Source: Pseudomonadota bacterium
GTDB taxonomy: Bacteria > Pseudomonadota > Gammaproteobacteria > Steroidobacterales > Steroidobacteraceae
DNA: 64,000 nt
Direction of reading: 5' to 3'
NCBI GenBank assembly: GCA_016720075.1
Contig: JADJXW010000020.1
Coordinates: 372,001 to 436,000 of the forward strand
Below the pieces are notes generated by a model, which had not been told where the DNA came from, ran no database searches, and saw only the letters and a list, made by a program, of their open reading frames with translations. Below are positions 22,022-31,210 of this stretch, in pieces (the stretch's first letter is position 1; each line of letters opens with the position of its first letter). Made by a program: the position numbers and the translations under genes.

Positions 22022-22827
22022 GCGCGCTCCAGCACCCACTGCGGCACGCGGCTCCAGCCGGTGCGCAGCAGCTCGGCATCGAGCGCGCGGTATTGCGGCT
22101 CGCATTGCTCCACGCGCCGCCAGAAGCGCGCGGAATGATTCATGTGTTCGGTGTGCGCCAGTTCGTGGCACAGCAGGTAGCGCAGCACTGCTGGCGCCTG
22201 GAACAGCAGGCACAGGTTCAGCGAGATCGCCCCGCGAGTCGAGCAGCTTCCCCAGCGCGTACGCTGGCGACGCACGCTCACTGACCCGTACGAGAACCCA
22301 TGGCGACCGGCCACCTCCGACACCGCGGCGGCCAGGGATTCACTCGCGCGGGAGACCAGCCATCGCTGCAGCAGGCGACGCCATTGGGCGCGATCACCAC
22401 TGCCGCGCACTTCAAGCAACAGGTCCTCGCGCTGCCGCAGTCGAAGTCGACCCGTGCCGCCGGCAAGGAAGACGCGCCAGCGCTCCTGCAGCGCGGGCAG
22501 CTCGACCTGCGTGGGCGGAAAGGCCTGCTCCGGCAAAGCCGCGGCGCGCCGCCGCTGCAGATGCTGCGCCACCCAGTCGGCCCGACTGACCAGGAACGAC
22601 ATGGCCCGCGCCTCGGACACGCCGCGCGGCACCACAAGCTCGACCCGGCCGCCCGCATCGATGCGCACCGCCACGCGACGCGCGCGCCGGCTGTGACGCA
22701 CCACCGCCGCGGACAACACCGCCGCCGGCGGGGGCTCGAACGCCTCGTCGGCGCGGCCCGGCCACAGCGCCAGCTGCGTGGCCGCCGCGCCGGCACCGGC
22801 GTCGGCATGGCTGTCGGCTATGCTCAT
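22018..22827 (-). CDS. YgjP-like (DUF45/SprT-type) metallopeptidase
   Basis: A 269-residue predicted zinc metallopeptidase. The catalytic motif HELAH with a downstream His/Arg context (LLCHELAHTEHMNHSARFW) and the preceding RWGSCSTRGAISLNLCLLFQ are diagnostic of the YgjP/DUF45 family. The N-terminal half is a beta-rich domain (RRARRVAVRIDAGGRVELVVP). No signal peptide is seen. It overlaps kynA by ATGA and starts 6 bp from the divergent tatD start. The physiological substrate of this family is unknown. Confidence 0.88.
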   Translation of the reverse strand: MSIADSHADAGAGAAATQLALWPGRADEAFEPPPAAVLSAAVVRHSRRARRVAVRIDAGGRVELVVPRGVSEARAMSFLVSRADWVAQHLQRRRAAALPEQAFPPTQVELPALQERWRVFLAGGTGRLRLRQREDLLLEVRGSGDRAQWRRLLQRWLVSRASESLAAAVSEVAGRHGFSYGSVSVRRQRTRWGSCSTRGAISLNLCLLFQAPAVLRYLLCHELAHTEHMNHSARFWRRVEQCEPQYRALDAELLRTGWSRVPQWVLERA

Positions 22828-22833
22828 CGGATC

Positions 22834-23640
22834 ATGATAACAGCGCCGACTTGCGAGCTGATCGACATAGGCCTGAACCTGACCCACGAGAGCTTCACGC
22901 CCGACCTGGCGGAGGTGCTGCGCCGGGCGCACCTGGCCGGCGTGTCGCGAATGATCATCACGGGCACCAGCGTTGCAGCCACCCGCGAGGCCATCACCCT
23001 CGCCCGAACTGATCCTCACCGACTGCATGCCACCGCCGGGCTGCATCCCCACCACGCCTCCGATTACAGCGCCGGCGCGCGCGAGGAGCTGCGCGAACTG
23101 GCCGCGGATCCCGCGGTGGTCGCAATCGGCGAATGCGGGCTGGACTACTACCGCAACTATTCGCCCCGCGAAGCGCAGATCGCGGCCTTTCGTGGCCTGC
23201 TGGAGCTGGCCGTGGAAACCGGCAAACCCGTCTTCCTGCACCAGCGCGACGCACACGCTGACTTCATGTCGATCCTGCGGGAATTCCGCGGCTCGATCGC
23301 CGATGGCGTAGCGCATTGCTTCACCGGCTCGCGAACCGAACTGGATGACTGCCTGTCGATCGACCTGGCCATTGGCATCACCGGGTGGATCTGCGATGAG
23401 CGACGCGGACTGCACCTGCTGCCCATGATGGGCGCGATCCCCGCCAGCCGGCTGATGATCGAGACCGACGCGCCGTACCTGCTGCCGCGCACGTTGAAGC
23501 CGAAACCGGCGAGCCGTCGCAACGAGCCAGCCTTCCTGCCGGAGGTGGCGAAGACGGTGGCGCAGGCGCGAAACGAAACGCTGGAGCAGCTTGCCGCCAG
23601 CAGCACCGCTGCCGCCGAGCGCTTCTTCCGGCTGGGCTGA
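22834..23640 (+). CDS. tatD: TatD-family metal-dependent DNase
   Basis: Amidohydrolase-fold 3'-5' exonuclease linked to DNA repair and oxidative stress. The 268-residue protein aligns along its length with E. coli TatD: DIGLNLTHESF, TAGLHPHHAS, VAIGECGLDYYRN, VFLHQRDAHADF, HCFTGSRTEL, GITGWICDERRG and LIETDAPYLLPR, which together supply the metal-binding His, Glu and Asp residues. The ATG at 22834 is divergent from the neighbouring metallopeptidase with only 6 bp between them. Its stop abuts the stop of the convergent NERD gene (23640/23641). Confidence 0.95.
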   Translation: MITAPTCELIDIGLNLTHESFTPDLAEVLRRAHLAGVSRMIITGTSVAATREAITLARTDPHRLHATAGLHPHHASDYSAGAREELRELAADPAVVAIGECGLDYYRNYSPREAQIAAFRGLLELAVETGKPVFLHQRDAHADFMSILREFRGSIADGVAHCFTGSRTELDDCLSIDLAIGITGWICDERRGLHLLPMMGAIPASRLMIETDAPYLLPRTLKPKPASRRNEPAFLPEVAKTVAQARNETLEQLAASSTAAAERFFRLG

Positions 23641-24279
23641 CTACTCGGCGAAGACCTGCGCCAGGAACCCGCGGCGCCGCCGCAGCGGGCTGGGCGAGAC
23701 CGCCGCGCAGAGCACTTTCCAGCCTTCGAGGTAGCGATCGATCCAGCTCTGCGAGGCCTCGGAGTCCACCGATGGGAACTCCGCGCGCAGCGAATCGACC
23801 ATCAGCGTCCAGCGCGGCAGGCCCTTGGGAAACTTGCCGCGCCGCGTGAACAGGATGCGTCCTTCCACCGGCAGCTCGCCGCACAGCGCCCGCACTGCCG
23901 CGACACGGTCGTAGAGAGCATGCTGCGGGTTCTGGAACGTGCTGCGGCTGGCGCCGTTCATCACCGTCCATTCGGTCATCTGGTCGCCGCCGAAAATATT
24001 GCCGCGGATGTCGCGCAGGTCGATGACCAGCACGCCCCGGGACGTGAGCAGCAGGTAATCGATGTGCATCACCGCGCCCATGCCGTCGGGCACCAGCACA
24101 TTGCGCAGGTGCTCGCTGCCCGCGGCGATGATGGAGCTGTCGAGTCGACGGTACTCGGTGCGGCGCCGCCACGCGCGGATCACGTAGTAGAACAGCGCGC
24201 CCGCCATCACGACGGCGACCACAGTCAGGATCAGCCGGTTCTGCGGCGTGTCCAGGCCGGCAAATGGGGTCTCAGTCAC
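23641..24279 (-). CDS. Membrane-anchored NERD-domain protein
   Basis: A 212-residue protein with one N-terminal membrane helix (LILTVVAVVMAGALFYYVI, about 14-32) and a NERD (nuclease-related) domain. Typical features are GSEHLRNVLVPD, HIDYLLLTSRGVLVIDLRDIRGNIFGGD and SFQNP-like FQNPQHAL. The start is probably GTG 24277-24279, preceded by GGAG, overlapping the thrC end by 8 nt. It is translationally coupled to a biosynthetic operon with no obvious functional link. Nuclease activity is a family inference only. Confidence 0.8.
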   Translation of the reverse strand: MTETPFAGLDTPQNRLILTVVAVVMAGALFYYVIRAWRRRTEYRRLDSSIIAAGSEHLRNVLVPDGMGAVMHIDYLLLTSRGVLVIDLRDIRGNIFGGDQMTEWTVMNGASRSTFQNPQHALYDRVAAVRALCGELPVEGRILFTRRGKFPKGLPRWTLMVDSLRAEFPSVDSEASQSWIDRYLEGWKVLCAAVSPSPLRRRRGFLAQVFAE

Positions 24280-25561
24280 CGGTGGCACTCCGCAGCGCGG
24301 CAAGCGTTGGGTCGATCTCGCGGAACGACGAGGGCAGCTCGTAGAGTCGCCGCAGGTTCTCGGGTATCTCGACCTTGCCCACCAGTGGCTCCACGGTCTC
24401 GCGGAACTTGGCCGGATGCGCCGTGGCCACCAGCGTCCACTGGTGGGCCGAGCGTTCCGCCACGCTCATGCGCGCCCAGGTCTCGGCGGCCGTGGCCGTG
24501 TGCGGGCACCAGGTCACGCCAAAGCGCGCGTGGTCGGCGCGGATGCGATCACGGATGGACGCGTCGTCGATTGATGTGGCCGAAAGACCCGCGCCCAGCA
24601 CGGCGGCGGAATCCGGCAGCAGCGACAGCAGGCGTTCCATGTTGCTCGGGTGCCCCACATCCATGGCGTTGGCCAACGTGGGTATGCTCGGCCGCGGCGT
24701 GAAGCTGCCGGTGGCGAGGAAATCCGGCACCGCGCGATTGGCGTTGTGCGCCAGCACGATGCGATCGATCGGAAAGCCCACCTGCCGCGCCCACACGCAG
24801 GCCACGGAATTGCCCAGGTTGCCGCTGGGAATGATGTACGAGGCCTTCTGGCCTGTTTCGGCGCGGATGGCGAGGCTGCTCGCCGCGTAGTACGCGGCCT
24901 GCGGCAGCAGACGCCCCAGGTTGATGCTGTTGGCGGAGGAAAGCTCGACGCGGGTGCGAAGCAGCGGATCGAGGAAGGCCTCTTTCACCAGCCGCTGGCA
25001 GTCATCGAAACTGCCGCGCACCGCCAGGCTCGTGATGTTTTCACCCCAGCACGTGAGCTGCTGCTGCTGGGCGGGAGAGACCAGCCCCTTCGGGAACAGC
25101 ACCACCACCTCGATGCCGGGGCGGCGATGGAAAGCCGCGGCAACGGCACCGCCGGTATCCCCTGAGGTGGCCACCAGGATGCGCAGCGGCCTTTTGTCGG
25201 TCCGCGGAATCCTGGCCATGCTGGCCGCGAGAAACCGCGCGCCGAAATCCTTGAACGCCGCGGTCGGGCCGTGGAACAGCTCCAGCACGCGCAGCGGTTC
25301 GGCGGCCGGCAGCACGCGCACCGGCGCCGGGAAATCAAACGCATCGCGCGTGATGGCCGGGATCTGCGGGCCAAGGGCATCGCCCGCGGCGAACGCGCCG
25401 ATGAGACTCGCGCCCACCACCGGCAGCGCGCCCGGCGTGACGGCTGACAGATCGGGCCACGATCCGGGCACATACAGCCCGCCATCCGGCGCCAGGCCCT
25501 GCAGCAGCGCTGCGCTGAATCCCACGTCGGGCGACTGCCCGCGGGTGCTGCGGAAATTCAT
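24272..25561 (-). CDS. thrC: Threonine synthase
   Basis: PLP enzyme converting O-phosphohomoserine to threonine. The 429-residue protein belongs to the long E. coli/yeast type: TRGQSPDVGFSAALLQGLAPDGGLYVP at the start, PLP-Lys in AFKDFGARF, the phosphate loop ATSGDTGGAV, and SSANSINLGRLLPQ. The ATG at 25559-25561 overlaps the thrB stop as ATGA. It is the third gene of thrABC. Confidence 0.97.
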   Translation of the reverse strand: MNFRSTRGQSPDVGFSAALLQGLAPDGGLYVPGSWPDLSAVTPGALPVVGASLIGAFAAGDALGPQIPAITRDAFDFPAPVRVLPAAEPLRVLELFHGPTAAFKDFGARFLAASMARIPRTDKRPLRILVATSGDTGGAVAAAFHRRPGIEVVVLFPKGLVSPAQQQQLTCWGENITSLAVRGSFDDCQRLVKEAFLDPLLRTRVELSSANSINLGRLLPQAAYYAASSLAIRAETGQKASYIIPSGNLGNSVACVWARQVGFPIDRIVLAHNANRAVPDFLATGSFTPRPSIPTLANAMDVGHPSNMERLLSLLPDSAAVLGAGLSATSIDDASIRDRIRADHARFGVTWCPHTATAAETWARMSVAERSAHQWTLVATAHPAKFRETVEPLVGKVEIPENLRRLYELPSSFREIDPTLAALRSATGD

Positions 25562-26508
25562 TCGCTGCTCACCACATGCGCGCCGCCCGACTGCACCGGC
25601 GCGATCCACTTGTCGGTGGCGATGTTCAGGCGCGCGAACTCGCCGGTCATCGCATCACGCACGGCGCGCGCATCGCGCTCCAGGCACAGCGCGAAGATCG
25701 TGGGGCCGGCGCCGGAGATCGAGCATCCCAGCGCGCCCTTGTCGAGCGCCGCGGCACGCACCTCGGCGAAGCCGGGGATGAGTACCTGGCGCTGCTTCTC
25801 GATGATCACATCCTCGAGCGAGGCTTTGATGAGGTCCAGGTCGTTCGTGTAGCAGCCCGAGATGAACCCGGCCAGGTTCGCCGTCTGCCAGACGAAATCC
25901 GACATGTTCACGGTGCGACTGAGGATGGCGCGCGCCTGCTTGGTCGACACCTGCAGGTGCGGATGCACGATGACTGCGTGGATGACTTCCGGGACCGGAA
26001 TCTGCTTCACGCGCGGATTGTCGATGCCCACGGTGAGCACCAGCCCGCCGAACAGCGACGGCGAGATGTTGTCGGCATGGCGCGAACCACTGGCCACGGC
26101 CTCGCCTTCCATCGCCACTTTCAGCAGCTCGATGCGCGTCAGCGGCTCTTCGAGCATGGCGTTGGCCGCGACCACCGCGGCAACGGCCGAGGCCGCCGAA
26201 CCGCCCAGGCCCGAGGCCAGCGGAATGCCCTTCTGGATGCGCATCTCGAAGCCGAAATCGAGGTTGCGCATGGCGGCCAGCGCGAGCAGCGCCTGGCCGG
26301 CGGTGTTCTTCTCTGCCTCCAGCGGCAGGTCATCCACGACGCCGGTGATCGACTTGATCACGACGCCGGGCTGCGCGCGGCGGGTCAGCGTCACTCGATC
26401 ACCCACGGCATCGACGGAAAATCCGAGGATGTCGAATCCGATGGCCACGTTGGCCACGGAGCCGGGCGCGAAGGCCGTGACGGTGTTGGGCATGGTGCCG
26501 GTGCTCAC
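25558..26508 (-). CDS. thrB: Homoserine kinase
   Basis: GHMP-family kinase phosphorylating homoserine. The 316-residue product has the ATP loop PLASGLGGSAASAVAA, the N-terminal APGSVANVAIGFDILG and the C-terminal SISGAGPTIFAL. It starts at GTG 26506-26508, whose last bases form the thrA stop (GTGA), and ends in an ATGA overlap with thrC; both are signs of tight coupling within thrABC. Confidence 0.97.
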   Translation of the reverse strand: MSTGTMPNTVTAFAPGSVANVAIGFDILGFSVDAVGDRVTLTRRAQPGVVIKSITGVVDDLPLEAEKNTAGQALLALAAMRNLDFGFEMRIQKGIPLASGLGGSAASAVAAVVAANAMLEEPLTRIELLKVAMEGEAVASGSRHADNISPSLFGGLVLTVGIDNPRVKQIPVPEVIHAVIVHPHLQVSTKQARAILSRTVNMSDFVWQTANLAGFISGCYTNDLDLIKASLEDVIIEKQRQVLIPGFAEVRAAALDKGALGCSISGAGPTIFALCLERDARAVRDAMTGEFARLNIATDKWIAPVQSGGAHVVSSE

Positions 26509-29016
26509 AGGCGTGCTCCCAGGTAGGCCGAAAGACGCAGCAGATCCGCAAAGACACCGCCCGCGGTGACCTCGGGGCCCGCACCGGGTCCCTGCACGAT
26601 CAGCGGATTGTTGCAGTAGCGCGCGGTCGCGAAGCGCACCACGTTGTCGGTGAGCGCGATGTTGGCAAAGGCATGCTTGGCGTCAAGCTCGACCACCCCG
26701 ACCGTCGCCTCGCCCTTGGCGGTGATGCGCCCGACGAAGCGCAGCACCTTGCCGGCCTTCTTTGCGGCTTCATAGCGCGCCTGCATGGCGGCATCGTACT
26801 GCGTGAGCCCGTTCAGGAATTCCTCGATGGTGCCACCGGCCAGCGCGCGCGGCACCAGGCTCTCCACCTTCACATCGCTCATCTCGAGCCTCAGGCCCAT
26901 CTCGCGCGCCAGGATGATGAGCTTGCGAGCCACGTCGGTGCCTGAAAGATCGTCGCGCGGATCAGGCTCGGTGTAGCCGCGCTGCTTGGCGTCGCGCACG
27001 ATGGCCGAGAACGGCACGGTGGTGTCGTAGACATTGAACAGGTAGGCCAGCGTGCCGGAGAAGATGCCCTCGATGCTGTCGATGACATCGCCGGTCTCGC
27101 GCAGGTCGCGCAGCGTCTGGATGATCGGCAGGCCCGCGCCCACGGTGCCTTCGTACAGGTAGTGCGAGGCGCCGATGCTCCGCGCCTCGCGCAGCGAGTC
27201 GTAGTACGACATGGCCGCGCTGTTGGCCTTCTTGTTCGGCGTGACGATATGGATGCCCGGCCGCCAGCCAGTCGCGGTAGTGCTTGGCCACGGACTCATC
27301 GGCCGAGCAGTCGATGATCACCGTATGCGGCAGGTAGTCCACCTGCACATGCTCGATGAAACGCGCCAGATCCGACGGCGCCGTGGCGCCCTCGTACTGT
27401 TCGCGCCAGTTGGCCAAGCTGACGCCGCGATCCGACAGCAGCATGCGCTTGCTCGAGAGAATGCCGCGCACGCGCAGGTCGAGCTTGAACTCGCGCGACA
27501 GCCGCGCCTGCTCGCCGGCCAGCTGGTCGAGCAGCACGCGGCCAACGGTGCCCGGGCCGATCACGCCGATCGACAGCGTGTTGGGCGACAGATAGAAACT
27601 GGCATGCGTGGCGCGCAGCGCGCGCGTGGCCTGACGGCCATCCACGACGACCGAGATGTTGCGCTCCGAGGCGCCCTGCGCGATGGCGCGCACGTTCACG
27701 GCGGCCGCGCCCAGCGCGTTGAACACCTTGGCCGACACGCCCGGCGTGCCGGCCATGCCGTCACCCACCACGGCCAGGATGGCCAGGTCCTTGGTGGCTT
27801 CCACGCTCTGGATCTGCCCTTCGGCCAATTCCCGAGTGAAGGCGGCCCGCACCACGCTCTCGGCGCGATCAGCCTCGGCCTGCGGAATGGCGCAGCAGAT
27901 CGAATGCTCGGAGCTGCCCTGCGAAATCAGGATGACCGAGATGCCCTCTTCGCGCAGCGCGCCGAACAGACGGTGCGCGGTGCCAGGCACGCCGATCATG
28001 CCGGCGCCCTCGATGTTGATCAGCGCGATGTTCTCGATGGTGGTGATGCCCTTGACCACCAGGTCAGACTTGGGCGCCGCGCAGATCAGCGTGCAGGGGT
28101 GATCGGGCGCGAAGGTGTTGCGGATATAGATCGGAATCGAGCGACCGATGGCCGGTGCCATGGTCTGCGGATGGATGACCTTGGCGCCGAAATACGCCAG
28201 CTCCATCGCCTCGTTGTACGAGAGCTGGTCGATGACCTGCGCGTTGGGCACGCGGCGCGGATCCGCCGACAGCACGCCGTCGACATCGGTCCAGATGTGG
28301 ATCTCGGCTGCATCCAGCAGCGCGCCGAAGATCGAGGCGGAGAAGTCGGATCCGTTGCGGCCCAGCGTGGTCTGCACGCCCTGCGGCGTGCGCGCCACGA
28401 AGCCCGGGATCACCAGCGTGCCGGCAAAATCGCTGGCGCCGGTTTCATTCAGTCGCGCGCGCGAGGTTTCCCAGTGCACGCCGGGACCCAGCGGGCCCCA
28501 TTCCACGACCACGCACTGGCGCGCGTCGAGCCAGCGCACGGGCCGGTTCACGCCGGCAGCTTTGCGCCTGGCGGCCAGGTACGCGGTGAAGAGGCTGGTG
28601 GACCACAGCTCGCCGTAACCGGCGACCAGGTCGCGCACGTTCTGTGCGGCCGAGCGCATCAGGCTGGTGGTGTGCAGCACGCCTTCAAGGTCGGCCCGGT
28701 CGCGGTCGAACTGCGCCAGCCACTGGGCGGCGGCGGCCGCGTCGAGCAGCCCCTCGGCGATGGCCTGGTGCCGGTCGCGCAGGGCCTGCAGCTGGGCGCC
28801 GACGGTGGCGTCCTGCTTTTCGGCCAGCGTGACCAGGCCCAGCAGCACGTCGGTGGTGCCTTTGGCGGCGGACAGCACCACGGCCAGGCGGCTGCCCGCG
28901 GCGGACGAGGGCTGGGATTCGATGATGTCGGCCACCTTCCGGAAGCACGCGGCGTCATAGACGCTCGTGCCGCCAAACTTGTGGACAACCCAGTCGGTAG
29001 AGCCTTGGGATTTCAT
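26505..29016 (-). CDS. thrA: Bifunctional aspartate kinase/homoserine dehydrogenase I (one-base frameshift near 27257)
   Basis: Catalyses the first and third steps of the aspartate-to-threonine pathway. The N-terminal kinase has KFGGTSV, the regulatory ACT domains follow (about 320-460), then the homoserine dehydrogenase begins with the Rossmann motif IGVIGPGTVGRVLLDQL and includes NKKANS and the SGTLAYLFN signature. The frame breaks after DWLAAG: minus-strand GCCGGGCATC (C run 27256-27258) has one extra G relative to GCCGGCATC, after which IHIVTPNKKANS continues in the next frame. Corrected length is 836 residues (E. coli 820). A hairpin plus six Ts lies 33 nt before the ATG. Confidence 0.96.
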
Positions 29017-29048
29017 CGATGTTGCAGCCGAAGTTGCTGTTTAATAGG

Positions 29049-29078
29049 AAAAAACCCGCGAACTCTAAAGGTCGCAGG
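29049..29078 (-). terminator. Intrinsic terminator in the thrABC leader (putative attenuator)
   Basis: On the minus strand CCTGCGA (29078-29072) pairs with TCGCGGG (29061-29055), one G-U wobble, 10-nt loop, followed by six T (29054-29049), ending 33 nt upstream of the thrA ATG. The only upstream gene is divergent, so it cannot terminate a preceding minus-strand gene. An 18-codon reading frame (ATG 29121-29119) ends with TAG in the hairpin loop, but it has one Ile and no Thr codons, so classical threonine attenuation is not demonstrated. Confidence 0.5.
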
Positions 29079-29119
29079 CCACCCACGCAAGCAACCGTAT
29101 CTGGTAACACGACAAGCGC

Positions 29120-29731
29120 ATGAGTTCAGACGGCAACCTCCATGTCCTGGTGCTCGCCGCGGGCGCCGCCACGCGCTTCGGATCGCCCAAACAGCTGGCC
29201 CGGATCGGCGGGGTGATGATGCTTCAAAAGGCCGTTTCGCAGGCCACGGAGGTGGGCGGACACGCTGTCACCGTCGTGCTGGGGGCCCATGCCGAGCGCA
29301 TCACCCCCCTGCTGCGCCAGAGCCCGGCCACGGTCGAAATCAACCGCCACTGGCAGGAGGGGCTGGCCAGCTCCCTCAGGCTGGGTATAAGCCGCCTGCC
29401 CACCGGCTGTGAGGGGGTTCTGGTGACGCTGGCCGACCAGGTGGCCGTCACGGCCTTCGACCTGCGCCGACTGGTCAGTGCCTGGCGGCGGCAGCCGGAA
29501 TGGCTGATCGCGGCCAGCTACGACGGGCACACGGGGGTGCCGGCCATCTTCCCCGCCTGGTGCTTTTCCGACCTGTCGTCGCTCAGGGGGGATGCGGGTG
29601 CCCGGGCGGTGCTGGCGCGCCATGCGGATCGCTGCCTGCGGCTGCCCATGCCCAATGCGGGCATCGATATCGACACCCCAGAGGACCTGCTGAGCCTGGA
29701 GCCCGACTCAGGCGAAGAAGGAACCCGCTAG
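29120..29731 (+). CDS. MobA/MocA-like molybdenum-cofactor nucleotidyltransferase
   Basis: A 203-residue NTP-transferase-fold protein with the nucleotide-binding signature LVLAAGAATRFGSPKQLARIGG, followed by VVLGAHAERI, NRHWQEGLASSLRLGI and the metal-site LADQVAV (usual LxDQP, with Val in place of Pro). Relatives transfer CMP or GMP to molybdopterin (MocA/MobA) or act with xanthine/CO dehydrogenase maturation. MsrP elsewhere in the window needs molybdopterin, but no direct link is shown. It diverges from thrA with 103 bp between the starts. Confidence 0.82.
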   Translation: MSSDGNLHVLVLAAGAATRFGSPKQLARIGGVMMLQKAVSQATEVGGHAVTVVLGAHAERITPLLRQSPATVEINRHWQEGLASSLRLGISRLPTGCEGVLVTLADQVAVTAFDLRRLVSAWRRQPEWLIAASYDGHTGVPAIFPAWCFSDLSSLRGDAGARAVLARHADRCLRLPMPNAGIDIDTPEDLLSLEPDSGEEGTR

Positions 29732-29798
29732 CGCAACGCCCAGCGTTGCCAGCAAGGCCTTGGCGGTCGGGGGTCTGGAATCACAGTTGCACTCAACC

Positions 29799-30275
29799 CT
29801 ACCTGCCCATGAACCCTTCGGCACTGAATCGCACACTCTTGTCGACGGGCTCTTCAAATAGTCGGCTGCAGATCGACGAGAGGGGTACGAAGAATCCGCC
29901 ACGGCTCAGCTGGCAGGTGATCGTCGTCTGGAACACCTTCGGAAACATGACCGCATTGTCCGGAATCGCCTTGAGCATGGCGTCGTAGTCAAACCAGCGG
30001 ATGGACTGTTCGCTGTTCCTGGCAATCACGGCTCCTACGTAAAATCCCAGGACAAACAGAAACGTCTGGTTCTCCTGAATGCTGATGAACGCGCCGAATT
30101 CCGGCTTCTCCGTGCTGCGAATCGAGTCCAGCAGCAGGTCCACATAACTCAAGCTCTCAACGGAGAAGTCCAGGCGCGTGTCATTCAGGAGGTACGAATA
30201 CCCAACTTCCTCGGGATATCCCACGCCTGCATTCAGAGGAGCCAGGTAGGTCTGGGAAAGGGCATCCATGTCCAT
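29799..30275 (-). CDS. Uncharacterised protein, N-terminus probably extended by a frameshift
   Basis: A 158-residue soluble-looking protein with no motif I recognise. It has visibly lower GC and more Phe, Tyr and Asn than its neighbours, suggesting acquired DNA. Immediately upstream another minus-strand frame (from ATG 30382 or 30376) reads MSSDGERPIVNGDVMETAAYEIL, which looks like genuine coding. A one-base correction near 30306-30315 would join it as ...AYEIL-SVTVAIQAEFTMDMDALSQTY, making about 193 residues. Neighbours give no functional clue. Confidence 0.55.
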   Translation of the reverse strand: MDMDALSQTYLAPLNAGVGYPEEVGYSYLLNDTRLDFSVESLSYVDLLLDSIRSTEKPEFGAFISIQENQTFLFVLGFYVGAVIARNSEQSIRWFDYDAMLKAIPDNAVMFPKVFQTTITCQLSRGGFFVPLSSICSRLFEEPVDKSVRFSAEGFMGR

Positions 30276-30412
30276 GGTGAATTCCGCCTGAATCGCAACG
30301 GTGACCGAAGAATCTCATATGCAGCCGTTTCCATCACGTCGCCATTCACGATCGGCCGCTCGCCGTCGCTCGACATGGCCATGACGTGACCCCGTTCATG
30401 GGCTGAAGGGTC

Positions 30413-30898
30413 ATGGCGGCGTACAACAGACCCATGCGACAGCGGATCTCCCGACACAGCCTGCTGCTGATGCTGTTATGCGTAGCGCTGCTGTCCGGTT
30501 GCGCCAGCGCGCCGCAACCACGCAAGACCACGCTGGGCGAACGCATTGCCGCCGAAGCGCTGGCGCAAACGGGGCGTCCCTATCGCTTTGGAGGCAGCAC
30601 CCCGGAGGGTTTCGACTGCAGCGGACTGGTGCGGCACGCCCATCTGGCTGCCGGGATCGACGTGCCACGCACCACCACCGGGCAGTTCCGGGCGGCGCGT
30701 TCGATCAGATGGAACAAGCTCGCGCCCGGGGATCTGCTTTTCTTCCGCATCGATTCCCGGGAAGTCACGCATGTGGCGATCTACACCGGCAATCGACGCT
30801 TCGTGCATGCACCGCAATCAGGCAAGTCGGTCGAAACTCGCACGTTGGACGATGCTTGGTATGCCGATCGGCTGGTGGGCGCCGGAAGGCTGTTCTGA
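30413..30898 (+). CDS. NlpC/P60-family cell-wall lipoprotein
   Basis: Predicted outer-membrane-anchored peptidoglycan endopeptidase of 161 residues. It has a lipoprotein signal with lipobox LSGC (Cys at about 30), then an NlpC/P60 domain with the catalytic Cys in GFDCSGLVRHAH, His in VTHVAIYTG and the third polar residue in RFVHAPQSG. The start may be ATG 30413 or ATG 30434; neither has a well-spaced ribosome site. The architecture matches E. coli Spr/MepS. Confidence 0.92.
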   Translation: MAAYNRPMRQRISRHSLLLMLLCVALLSGCASAPQPRKTTLGERIAAEALAQTGRPYRFGGSTPEGFDCSGLVRHAHLAAGIDVPRTTTGQFRAARSIRWNKLAPGDLLFFRIDSREVTHVAIYTGNRRFVHAPQSGKSVETRTLDDAWYADRLVGAGRLF

Positions 30899-30969
30899 CA
30901 CCGATTCCGCTCGATTCCGGGTACTCTATCGCCCACTCTTGCGCCTCGGCACTCAGATCGGATGGAAGC

Positions 30970-31164
30970 ATGGTCAACCCCAAGAAAGCAGCCGTGAACG
31001 ATGTCTCCAAGTCCCAGGCCCAGCGCCTGCTGGAAGTGGCAAGAGCCAGGAAGGCGGGCGGATCTGGCCAGAACTTCTCTCAGTCCATGGGAAAAACCGC
31101 GCTGCGGCGCGACGGGCGCAAGACCGGCAAGGGCGGCGTTGGCGGAGGAGCCGAGGGAGCCTGA
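30970..31164 (+). CDS. Small basic protein of unknown function
   Basis: A 64-residue product rich in Lys, Arg, Gly and Gln (MVNPKKAAVNDVSKSQAQRLLEV... FSQSMGKTALRRDGRKTGKGG). It starts at ATG 30970, about 70 nt after the NlpC gene. No membrane segment or known motif. Composition would fit a nucleic-acid-binding or ribosome-associated protein, but that is guesswork. Confidence 0.5.
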   Translation: MVNPKKAAVNDVSKSQAQRLLEVARARKAGGSGQNFSQSMGKTALRRDGRKTGKGGVGGGAEGA

Positions 31165-31210
31165 GCATCCGCCGCATTCCTCCCCTCAATTACCTCGTGG
31201 CGCCCGCGCG

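Noticed and set aside
29065..29121. 18-codon frame upstream of thrA as a classical thr leader peptide
   Set aside because: Contains no Thr codon and one Ile codon, so it lacks the defining feature, although the hairpin is kept as a candidate.
27211..29412. 733-codon plus-strand open frame opposite thrA
   Set aside because: Antisense to a conserved bifunctional enzyme; composition is that of a shadow frame.
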